A stretch of DNA of 32,627 nucleotides. Origin: an uncultured Oscillospiraceae bacterium. Its GTDB lineage: Bacteria; Bacillota; Clostridia; Oscillospirales; Oscillospiraceae. The position numbers and the translations under genes were made by a program. The notes under the pieces were generated by a model. That model saw nothing but the letters and a program-made list of their open reading frames with translations, searched no databases and was not told the DNA's origin. Location: positions 1 through 32,627 of the forward strand of contig CAJTPV010000034.1 in the NCBI GenBank assembly GCA_910578505.1. The letters are read 5' to 3'. Positions 8,154 through 14,575 of this stretch are shown piece after piece. Position 1 is the first letter of the stretch. Each line of letters starts with the position of its first letter.

Positions 8154-9449
8154 TCAGCTCCGTCCGTTTTGCTTTTGATACAGTGCCTTGCACAGAGCCA
8201 GGTCGGAGCCGGCCATACCGTGCTGGGCAAAATCGCCCATAAAATCCAGCGTCCCGTCGGCATTTTCCGCCACGACGCCCTCGTTGGCCGGGGTCATCAC
8301 ACCATCGCGGGCCATCATGGCGCACTCCAGCGCCACACCGGCGGCGGAGGACAGCTTCAGCGCACAGGCCAGGCGGGCGCCGTCGCAAACTACACCGAAG
8401 ATGTTCACCACGGTATTGTTCACCGCCCGGTTGATGCAATCCAGACCGCCGCCCAGCAGCATGGATGCCCCTGCTGCGATTCCCTGGGACGCCGCGGTGA
8501 CGCAGGCGCACATGGAGGACACCCGCCCAATGCGGTTTTTCACACAGATGGTCGTGAGGAAACTGAGCGCCAATGCGCGCAGCAGCTGTTCCTCACTGCA
8601 CTGCAGGTCCTCTGCCATGCTGATCAGGGGCAGGGATGCGGTCAGGCCCACGTTGCCGCTGGTGGCGCAGCTCATGGCCGGCAGGGAAAAGCCCTCCATA
8701 CGCGCCTCCGCACCAGCAGCCGTCACCGCTTTGGCCTTGCGAACCATATCCCCTTTCGCCCGGCCCATCATAGAAAGTCCAAAACCAGCGCCCTTGGCCT
8801 TGCGATCGAAAATTGTCTGGGCCAAGGCTTTGTTCATCGTCACGGCCTTCCGCAGGAACAACAGGTCCTCCAAGGGCATCTCCACAGCATACTGGTAAAA
8901 ATCCGCCATCCGGTAGCTTGCCATCTCGTCGTGAGTCTCATTCATAGAGGCCCGGCGGTCATAGGGAATGTCCACCTGTACCTGGCCGTTGGCCTCCCGG
9001 TATACCAGGTTCGTGTGGGTTTTTACCACGACTGCCCGGCCCACGCCCTTGTCGGTGGTGACAGTACAGTCCATAAACAGGCCCAGGATATCCGTTTCCA
9101 AATCCACATCCACCGTCACATTGCCGGACTGAGAAAAGGACAGAGCCTCCTTTTCACTCTCCGGCGTAACCTTGTGGAGAACCTCCAGGCCAGCGGCGGC
9201 GTCACCCACCAGCGCCCCCAGAGCGGCGGCCATCTTCAGCCCCACAGCAGCAGTACCGGGAATACCTACGTCGCTGTTTTTCGTGCCGATGTGCCTGTCT
9301 ACCTTCACCGCAACCTTCAAAGGCTTTCCACCTACAGCGGAAGCGGCCTCTGCAGCCACATAAGATACCGCCGTAGGCCCGGTGCATCCCAGTGCCGGGG
9401 CGACCTCTTTTTGCAGGATATGGTGCAGGGCACTCAGGTTTTCATTCAT
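8154..9449 (-). CDS. UPF0597 family protein, probable L-cysteine desulfidase-like enzyme
   Basis: 431 aa, the normal size of the UPF0597 (YhaM/CyuA/CdsB) family, which is related to the serine dehydratase alpha chain and includes cysteine desulfidases that release sulfide, ammonia and pyruvate using an Fe-S cluster. Seen are EVAPALGCTGPTAV with Cys22, PAMSCATSGNVGLTASLP with Cys261, CVKNRIGRVSSMCAC with Cys302, 314 and 316, and VVCDGARLACALK with Cys355. These cysteines are compatible with Fe-S binding. ATG at 9449 follows GAGGAGG. It is the first gene of the cluster, 51 bp before the DctQ gene. Sharing an operon with a second Fe-S ammonia-lyase suggests the transported compound is a beta-substituted amino acid; cysteine itself is one option. 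Confidence 0.88.
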   Translation of the reverse strand: MNENLSALHHILQKEVAPALGCTGPTAVSYVAAEAASAVGGKPLKVAVKVDRHIGTKNSDVGIPGTAAVGLKMAAALGALVGDAAAGLEVLHKVTPESEKEALSFSQSGNVTVDVDLETDILGLFMDCTVTTDKGVGRAVVVKTHTNLVYREANGQVQVDIPYDRRASMNETHDEMASYRMADFYQYAVEMPLEDLLFLRKAVTMNKALAQTIFDRKAKGAGFGLSMMGRAKGDMVRKAKAVTAAGAEARMEGFSLPAMSCATSGNVGLTASLPLISMAEDLQCSEEQLLRALALSFLTTICVKNRIGRVSSMCACVTAASQGIAAGASMLLGGGLDCINRAVNNTVVNIFGVVCDGARLACALKLSSAAGVALECAMMARDGVMTPANEGVVAENADGTLDFMGDFAQHGMAGSDLALCKALYQKQNGRS

Positions 9450-9498
9450 GGCGATTCCTCCTCAAACAATTTGTCTATTTGTATGATATTACGATAAT

Positions 9499-9528
9499 AG
9501 TATAATACTAACAAATCGCCATTGTCAA
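9499..9528 (-). promoter_or_regulatory. Main promoter of the 9.4-1.4 kb catabolic cluster
   Basis: TTGACA (9528-9523), 18 bases, TATACT (9504-9499) on the minus strand; a consensus -35 and a 5/6 -10. Start point near 9492, leader about 43 bases with GAGGAGG before the ATG at 9449. Confidence 0.8.
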
Positions 9529-9548
9529 CTGCTTCTTTCATCGCGCAG

Positions 9549-9565
9549 GTACACGTCTCTTGTAC
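9549..9565. promoter_or_regulatory. Candidate operator GTACA-N7-TGTAC
   Basis: A perfect inverted repeat, GTACA then seven bases then TGTAC, lies about 20 bp upstream of the -35 box of the catabolic promoter. A second overlapping dyad, TCTCT/AGAGA, spans 9556-9570. FCD/GntR regulators commonly bind short GT...AC dyads, so it is a reasonable target for the regulator at 614-1330. This is inference. Confidence 0.4.
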
Positions 9566-9571
9566 AGAGAT

Positions 9572-9599
9572 ATTTTATCAAAATTTGTCCGTATTGCAA
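9572..9599 (-). promoter_or_regulatory. Possible second upstream promoter
   Basis: TTGCAA (9599-9594), 16 bases, TAAAAT (9577-9572) on the minus strand. Spacing is one base short of ideal. If used, the GTACA dyad at 9549-9565 would lie at its start point and could block it. Confidence 0.35.
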
Positions 9600-9695
9600 A
9601 GACGTTTTTGTATATATTGTCAAAAACAAAGGTGTTTGACAGACAAAAACCAGCATTTCGCCAGTATGCCTTTGGGAGCTGTTTCTCAAACGCGC

Positions 9696-9742
9696 AAAAG
9701 GGGCGGGAAACCACGCATTAGCGTAATTTCCCGCCCCTTTTT
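9696..9742 (-). terminator. Rho-independent terminator after the YesL-like operon
   Basis: AAAAGGGGCGGGAAA (9696-9710) pairs with the complementary arm ending in a T-run (9727-9742); the loop itself contains ACGC/GCGT, which can extend the stem. U-tracts exist on both strands, so it can act in either direction. Its position after the stop at 9793 fits termination of the minus-strand operon that begins with lacI. Nothing else is seen between it and 9600, apart from the AT-rich upstream part of the catabolic promoter. Confidence 0.8.
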
Positions 9743-9792
9743 GCAAGTATTTCATAGTACAGGTGCAAAATGTCAGCAGCCCGCTTCACAAT

Positions 9793-10581
9793 TTAATTTG
9801 TGGCCCTGTCCATATCAGTGAAATGGTGCTCACCCTCCATATCGAACTGCTCCTCAATATGGAAAGCGTTGTCCATCTGCTCATAGAGCAGGAATTGGGA
9901 CAGGAACACAATATACCATATGCCGGTCACCGGCAGGAGCAGGAGCGTCCAAGGCGCGAACAGCACGAACACCACCCAGTACCCTAATTGCAGCGCCCCC
10001 ACCCCCAGCGCCCGCCAGAAATGCAGCAGGAAAAAAAGTCCCGCATTGTACAGCCGTACGGTCGCCTTCTGCCGGAACAGCACAATCTGGGGCCACAGCA
10101 GGGAGTTGACTGCCAGTATCAGCAGCATTCCCAACAGGTACAGCGCCACCGTCCACAGGCCGGGGCGCACCTCAGCCCACCAGAACAGCATCATGCCCAT
10201 AAAGGCGTACATCCCCAGCAGCAGCCCCATGACCGCCCCCAGAAGTGCGCCGCCCTTCCAGTTCTGTTTCCAAGCCAGCTGATAGCAGTCCCACCAGGGC
10301 CGGTGCTCGTCCCGCATACCCCGCAGAACAGCGTCGTACATCCCGGCCAGAAACGGCCCCGCAATCATGCCGCCAACCAGCGAGCAGGGACACAGCACCA
10401 GAATGCTCGAAGTGGCGATCGCGTAAAAGATCCCGGCGGCCAGGGGCGTGAACCCCAGCAGGGTCAGCAGATTGATTTTCCACCACTGGCCAAACCGAAT
10501 GGACAGCAGCTCCTTATACCGCGAAAAACCGGTCAGCCGCCCGCCGTCATATAGCGGTTCATCGTGAATAAACAGTCCCAT
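9793..10581 (-). CDS. YesL/DUF624-like membrane protein
   Basis: 262-aa polytopic protein with about five to six hydrophobic segments. It starts with a cytosolic stretch containing YKELLSIRFGQWWKINLL, then two helices (about residues 37-80), a GMYDAVLRGMRDEHRPWWDCYQLAWKQNWKG loop, and further helices to about residue 235. The pattern (WKINLL..., small-residue helix, ...R..R.E.....F...WK) is that of the YesL/DUF624 family, which is usually found beside sugar ABC importers and whose function is unknown. ATG at 10581 follows AGGGAGG, 12 bp after the lipoprotein stop. Last gene of the lacI operon. Confidence 0.75.
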   Translation of the reverse strand: MGLFIHDEPLYDGGRLTGFSRYKELLSIRFGQWWKINLLTLLGFTPLAAGIFYAIATSSILVLCPCSLVGGMIAGPFLAGMYDAVLRGMRDEHRPWWDCYQLAWKQNWKGGALLGAVMGLLLGMYAFMGMMLFWWAEVRPGLWTVALYLLGMLLILAVNSLLWPQIVLFRQKATVRLYNAGLFFLLHFWRALGVGALQLGYWVVFVLFAPWTLLLLPVTGIWYIVFLSQFLLYEQMDNAFHIEEQFDMEGEHHFTDMDRATN

Positions 10582-10593
10582 AGCGTCCTCCCT

Positions 10594-10944
10594 TTACGCC
10601 GCGTAGTGGCAGTGCTCCAAAAAGTTCTCCAGCGTCTCCAATGCATCATCTCCAAAGCCCTCCCGGCAGGACAGCTCCACGCTGACCGCGTAGTTCCCAT
10701 AGGTCCCGAAGGCGGAGATTCCCCAGGCGTAGGGGTTGGTTTCCGACGTGTATGTGTAGGTAATGACGGTAAACTCCTGGCCGTTGCAGGTCTCTGTCGC
10801 GGTGTTATCCACAGCGTACTGCTCCGTGGCCATAGACAGCCACTCCGCCGCGCCGTCCGCCGCCTTGACGGGGGCGCTCTCCATACAGCCCGTCAGGCCC
10901 AGGCATACCGCCGCTGCCAGACAAAACGCTGCCGCTCTTACCAT
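10594..10944 (-). CDS. Small predicted lipoprotein, function unknown
   Basis: 116 aa. MVRAAAFCLAAAVCLGLTGC is a lipoprotein signal peptide with a CLGLTGC lipobox; the mature ~97 residues have no family I recognise. The ATG at 10944 overlaps the end of the preceding gene (stop 10940-10938) in another frame, so the two are translationally coupled. GGGGTGG lies seven bases before the ATG. An upstream in-frame start would destroy the signal peptide. Position between two membrane proteins in the lacI operon suggests a surface role linked to sugar uptake or sensing; this is only context. Confidence 0.8.
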   Translation of the reverse strand: MVRAAAFCLAAAVCLGLTGCMESAPVKAADGAAEWLSMATEQYAVDNTATETCNGQEFTVITYTYTSETNPYAWGISAFGTYGNYAVSVELSCREGFGDDALETLENFLEHCHYAA

Positions 10945-11675
10945 ACAGATACCACCCCGATCGCTCCTTCCGTCAGCTTGTCCCACAGCGCCGCCCAACC
11001 CTCTGGGCAGGCGCAGTCTTTTTCGTTCCAATACCCCCGGCGGGCAACGAACAGCCCGGAAACCAGCGCATCGCTGCTGCCGGTCACCGTCTCCCCCAGC
11101 AGGTCATAGGCGTACTCGCCCAACTCCATGGACTGCAATACCGGACACAGACGCCAGCTATAAAAGGTCCCTTCTCCGGAAAAATCCCCCTCCTCCGGCA
11201 GGGAGCCGTCCAGCCGGCAGAGGACCTGAAAGTTCTGCTGGAACGGCATGGGCTCCTCCAACAGGAAGAAATAGCTGTCCCCCTCCAGGATGTCCGCCAT
11301 CAGGGCGGTCTGAGCTGCCGCGGCCTCCCGGCTCATGTCGCCGGTCTTGAAGACGTACTGCCGCAGCTGCACTGTGACCTGCCCGTCGCCGTTCAGGTCC
11401 TCCCCCAACGCGGCGAAGGCGGACTCCAGGGCCGCGGCGGTGTCATCCGGCAGGGCCGCACCGCCCACATAGGCGAAGGTGTAGTCCGGCTCGGTCTTCC
11501 CGATGCCCAGGGCGTTCCAGACCAGGTTTGCCGCGATACCTACCAGGACGATACCGATCACTACATGCCACCTGTGGTAGTGCCACCAGTTTTTCCGCTT
11601 CTCCTCCGGCGTCAGCTCCCGCTTTTCCTCGGGCCGGACGTCCTTGAACTTCCATTTCCAATACTCGCTTGCCAA
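10938..11675 (-). CDS. Single-pass membrane protein with an EF-hand-like loop, function unknown
   Basis: 245 aa from a TTG start at 11675, chosen because AAGGAGGGG precedes it by six to seven bases; the longer open frame upstream overlaps lacI and has no ribosome site. Residues 1-30 are charged (KDVRPEEKRELTPEEKRK), then WHYHRWHVVIGIVLVGIAANLV is one transmembrane helix, leaving a C-terminal domain of about 180 residues outside. That domain contains DLNGDGQVTVQL, a D-x-N-x-D-G calcium-loop pattern as in EF-hands or dockerins. No enzyme motif was seen. Starts 17 bp after the lacI stop, so co-transcribed. Possibly forms a complex with the lipoprotein and YesL-like protein that follow. Confidence 0.8.
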   Translation of the reverse strand: MASEYWKWKFKDVRPEEKRELTPEEKRKNWWHYHRWHVVIGIVLVGIAANLVWNALGIGKTEPDYTFAYVGGAALPDDTAAALESAFAALGEDLNGDGQVTVQLRQYVFKTGDMSREAAAAQTALMADILEGDSYFFLLEEPMPFQQNFQVLCRLDGSLPEEGDFSGEGTFYSWRLCPVLQSMELGEYAYDLLGETVTGSSDALVSGLFVARRGYWNEKDCACPEGWAALWDKLTEGAIGVVSVW

Positions 11676-11692
11676 TGGGCTCCCCTCCTTTT

Positions 11693-12676
11693 CTATTCTC
11701 TGGTGGTCCCGCCGGGGGCGTAGCTCACCGGCAGGCAGACCAAAGACGGCACCTTCGACCGGTCCGGCTCCAGCAGCAGGTCCACGCTGGTCTCCGCGAT
11801 CTTCTGCACCGGCTGGACGATGGTGGAGCAATAGAGGCTCTCGCTGCCGAAGCGCCGGATGCCGTCAAAGCCGATGATCTGCACATCCTCCGGCGCCCGT
11901 AGCCCCAGCTCCTGCAAAATGCCCTGTACCCTCCAGGCCAGCAGGTCGGTAGAACAAAAAATCCCGTCCACATCGATTTTTCCGCCGGACATATGGGCCT
12001 GAAAGAATTCCCGGAACAGCTCCAGGGACTCGCCGTCCCGCAGGCGGATGGCGTCATAATGGACATTCCTGGTCCGGCAGACCATTTCAAAGCCGTCCCC
12101 CCGCTTGTCCGTCTCGCCCAGGTTCACCGAGCCGGTGCGGAGAAAGGCCAGCCGCCTGCAGCCCAGCTCCAGCAGCTTCTCCGCCGCTATGCGGCCCCCG
12201 GAATAGTTGTCCGCCGCCACGCAGGGCATGTCTGAGCTGAAGCAGCGGTCAATGCTGACAAACGGCAGCTCCTCGTTCACCTCCAGGGGGTTATAGGTCA
12301 GGCCGATGATGCCGTCCACCCGGTTCTGCTGCACCATGGTCACGCAGCGCTGCTCGATATCCGGCCTGGACGCGGTGACGTACAGCAGCATCCGGTGGTC
12401 CCGCTGGGCCAGGGCGGTACAGAGATGCTGGGCGAGAGAAGCGAAAAAGGGGTGGTCTACGCCGGGGAGAATGACGGCCACGGTATATGTTTTGTTGGCC
12501 CGCAGCCCGCGGGCGTACTGGTTGACCTGATACCCCAGCTTTTTGGCTGCAGCCTCCACTTTGAGCCGGTAGCTGTCGCCGACAGGGATACCATTAAATA
12601 CCTTGGAAACAGTGCCCAGGGCCACGCCGGCCTCCTGAGCAACATCTTTCATGGTTGGCGTGGATTTCCTCTGCAT
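11693..12676 (-). CDS. LacI-family transcriptional regulator
   Basis: 327 aa. The N-terminal HTH is classical: TMKDVAQEAGVALGTVSKVFNG (about residues 8-29), followed by the hinge region RLKVEAAAKKLGYQVNQYARGL. The periplasmic-binding-like effector domain follows: TVAVILPGVDHPFFASLAQ, IIGLTYN, VAADNYSGGRIAAEKLLELGCRRLAFL and DVQIIGFDGI. Such proteins repress sugar genes until a sugar or sugar phosphate binds. ATG at 12676 follows GAGGAGG; an upstream Met at 12715 is not preceded by a ribosome site. It heads a four-gene minus-strand operon and lies divergent to the ABC/GH32 genes, which it most likely controls through CAAACGG-type sites (16193-16207 and 12941-12949). Confidence 0.95.
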   Translation of the reverse strand: MQRKSTPTMKDVAQEAGVALGTVSKVFNGIPVGDSYRLKVEAAAKKLGYQVNQYARGLRANKTYTVAVILPGVDHPFFASLAQHLCTALAQRDHRMLLYVTASRPDIEQRCVTMVQQNRVDGIIGLTYNPLEVNEELPFVSIDRCFSSDMPCVAADNYSGGRIAAEKLLELGCRRLAFLRTGSVNLGETDKRGDGFEMVCRTRNVHYDAIRLRDGESLELFREFFQAHMSGGKIDVDGIFCSTDLLAWRVQGILQELGLRAPEDVQIIGFDGIRRFGSESLYCSTIVQPVQKIAETSVDLLLEPDRSKVPSLVCLPVSYAPGGTTRE

Positions 12677-12746
12677 AACAGGCCTCCTCAGATTGAAACT
12701 TTTCACAGAAACCAAAAAACATGGACTGTTTCTTTATGCTGGAACT

Positions 12747-12775
12747 ATTATAACAGAGGCCGACACAAAATGCAA
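12747..12775 (-). promoter_or_regulatory. Promoter of the lacI operon
   Basis: TTGCAT (12775-12770), 17 bases, TATAAT (12752-12747) on the minus strand. Start near 12740 gives a ~64-base leader to the ATG at 12676. Confidence 0.8.
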
Positions 12776-12904
12776 AGGCAAATTTCATGAAATTATATGA
12801 AACGATACTTTTTGTTAATAGTGACAAATACTGAGCGTTTTGTTTGTACAAAACCTTAAAATTGCATTTTATGGTCAAAACACGCCTGACAGATACGACA
12901 CAGT

Positions 12905-12932
12905 TTGTTAATATATCAATATCAAATATAAC
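12905..12932 (+). promoter_or_regulatory. Probable divergent promoter for the sugar ABC genes
   Basis: TTGTTA (12905-12910), 16 bases, TATAAC (12927-12932). It is the best plus-strand candidate ahead of the transporter genes, and its -10 box is overlapped by one arm (12929-12938) of the inverted repeat described next, which suits repression. Confidence 0.5.
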
Positions 12933-12995
12933 GATTCACGCCAAACGGCAATCGCATCGGTTGCCGAAATTATTTGAAGCAGGTATGAATCGTTA
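12929..12995. promoter_or_regulatory. Nested inverted repeats / probable LacI operator region
   Basis: Outer arms TAACGATTCA (12929-12938) and TGAATCGTTA (12986-12995) are a perfect 10-bp inverted repeat. Nested within it are CGGCAA (12946-12951) and TTGCCG (12961-12966), plus a CCAAACGGC half-site (12941-12949) identical to half of the GH32 operator. The rest of 12677-13028 holds only the two promoters and AT-rich sequence; no gene was found there. Confidence 0.5.
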
Positions 12996-13028
12996 CAGGC
13001 GATCTCCGCAGAGACAGCCCGCAGGGAG

Positions 13029-13409
13029 GTGGTTACCGCAGAACTGAACCGCGCCGGCAATTTCCCAAATCTGTGTTTTTATGAGGCGGCCAAGATGGAC
13101 GGCGCGTCCGTGTTCCAGCGCATCCTCCACATCGACATCCCGGAGCTGCTGCCCATGGTCATCCTGAACCTCATCATGGCCGCCGGCGGCATCATGAACG
13201 TGGGCTTCGAGAAGGTGTGGCTGCTGCAGACAGACCTGAACAAGGCCACCAGCGACGTTATTGCCGTGTATGTGTACCAGCAGGGTATTGAACAGGCGAA
13301 ATACAGCTACTCAACCGCTGTGGGCCTGTTCAACACGGTCATCAACATCGTGCTGCTGATCATCGTCAACAAGATCGTGTCCAAGGCTTCGGACGTGGAG
13401 TTCGTGTAA
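13029..13409 (+). pseudogene. Sugar ABC permease (LplB/CUT1 type), N-terminal half missing
   Basis: From about 13077 the frame encodes the C-terminal ~110 residues of a CUT1 sugar permease: the EAA loop YEAAKMDGASVFQRILHIDIP, then LPMVILNLIMAAGGIMNVGFEKVWLL, the family-specific VIAVYVYQQGIEQAKYSYSTAVGLFN and the last helix NIVLLIIVNKIVSK. A full protein has about 300 residues with ~190 before this point; here the frame upstream encodes unrelated residues (AETARREVVTAELNRAGNF) and closes at a stop at 12975. A GTG at 13029 could start a 126-aa product, but three or four helices are missing, so I call it a 5' deletion. The remaining reading frame is intact up to its stop, 16 bp before the next permease, suggesting a recent event. 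Confidence 0.85.
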
Positions 13410-13425
13410 AGGAGGGGAATCAACT

Positions 13426-14337
13426 ATGGCAAGCGCATCCGCTACTGCAAAGAAAAACAGCACCGGCCTGAGCGACAAGGCCAGCGACGTCATTCTGGTG
13501 GCCATCCTGGCGGTCTGCCTCATCATCGTGGCCTACCCCCTGTACTACGTCTTCGTGGCCTCGGTGTCCGACCCCTACGACGTGTACGCGGGAAAGACCT
13601 TTCTGTTGCCCAGCAAGTTTACCCTGGACGGTTACAAGGCGGTATTCAAGGACCCGGACATCGTCTCCGGCTTCCTCAACTCCGTGAAGTACACTGTCAT
13701 CGGCACCTGCTTCTCCGTCATCATGCTGTACATCACCGCCTACCCCCTGGCCCAGAAGGATCTGCCGGGCCGGAAATGGATCAGCCTCTTCTTCGTGTTT
13801 ACCATGTACTTCGGCGGCGGCCTGATCCCCACCTACCTGGTGGTCCAGAAGACGGGCCTCATCGGCAGCATGTGGTCCCTGTTCCTCCCCGGCGGCGTGG
13901 GCGTGGGCAACATGATCGTGGTCCGCAACTACTTCCAGAACAGCATCCCCCACGATCTGGTGGAGGCGTCCGAGATCGACGGCTGCTCCAAGTTCCGTAC
14001 CTTTATCAGCGTAGTGATTCCCCTGTCTCTGCCCATCCTGGCGGTTCAGGCGGTGTTCGCCATGGTGGCCTACTGGAACGACTGGTTCACCGCCATGATC
14101 TACCTGGGCGGCAAGGGCTCCCCTCTGCCCCTGGTACTGCGGGGCATCCTGATGAAGAGCAGCGCCGCCTCCGAGCAGGCTGCCACCATCTCCGGCGGCT
14201 ATGCAGAGCTGCAAAAGCAGACAGAGCTCATCAAGTTCTGCTCCATGATCGTGGCGGCTGTCCCCATGCTGATCGCTTACCCCTATGTCCAGAAATACTT
14301 TGAGAAGGGCTTCATGGCCGGAGCTGTGAAGGGATGA
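13426..14337 (+). CDS. Carbohydrate ABC transporter permease (LplC/CUT1 type)
   Basis: 303 aa, six helices. Starts with ATG after AAAGGAGGGG. The first helix is VILVAILAVCLIIVAYPLYYVFVASV, a feature of second permeases of the CUT1 family, and the EAA loop reads VEASEIDGCSKFRTFISVVIPLSLP (about residues 181-205), where the ATPase docks. No ATPase gene is in the window; many CUT1 systems share an ATPase encoded elsewhere. Lies between the truncated first permease and the binding-protein gene. With the first permease broken, this subunit may lack its normal partner. Confidence 0.95.
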   Translation: MASASATAKKNSTGLSDKASDVILVAILAVCLIIVAYPLYYVFVASVSDPYDVYAGKTFLLPSKFTLDGYKAVFKDPDIVSGFLNSVKYTVIGTCFSVIMLYITAYPLAQKDLPGRKWISLFFVFTMYFGGGLIPTYLVVQKTGLIGSMWSLFLPGGVGVGNMIVVRNYFQNSIPHDLVEASEIDGCSKFRTFISVVIPLSLPILAVQAVFAMVAYWNDWFTAMIYLGGKGSPLPLVLRGILMKSSAASEQAATISGGYAELQKQTELIKFCSMIVAAVPMLIAYPYVQKYFEKGFMAGAVKG

Positions 14338-14344
14338 TATCACC

Positions 14345-14560
14345 ATGCCAAACGAGCAGATGACCGTCGCGTATGTAATGGAAAAAATCGACCAGATTAT
14401 GGAGGGGGCCTCTACCCTGCGGGAGGGCATTGCGGCGCTGGAAAACCTGGACAGTGAAGCCGCCCTTGCCGCCGGGAATATGGTGGAGGCCCGCGAGAAA
14501 ACAAACCAGCAAATGATCTCCCTCCTGAACAAAATCATTGACAAGCTGCAAATAAACTGA
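14345..14560 (+). CDS. Small helical protein of 71 aa, function unknown
   Basis: Begins with an ATG seven bases after the permease stop, in the same direction, and ends 15 bases before the binding-protein start. The sequence is mostly charged and helical (VAYVMEKIDQIMEGAST, then MVEAREKTNQQMISLLNKII), with heptad-like spacing and no signal peptide or membrane segment. The tight placement and the clean, acidic composition argue for a real gene. I do not recognise the family. It may be an accessory or regulatory protein of the sugar transport operon. Confidence 0.6.
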   Translation: MPNEQMTVAYVMEKIDQIMEGASTLREGIAALENLDSEAALAAGNMVEAREKTNQQMISLLNKIIDKLQIN

Positions 14561-14575
14561 AAAGGAGCTATTATT

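Noticed and set aside
7539..9497. Long open frame of 652 codons on the plus strand
   Set aside because: It is the antisense of the DctQ and UPF0597 genes; His/Gln/Arg-rich composition, no family motifs, and the minus-strand genes have clear domains and ribosome sites.
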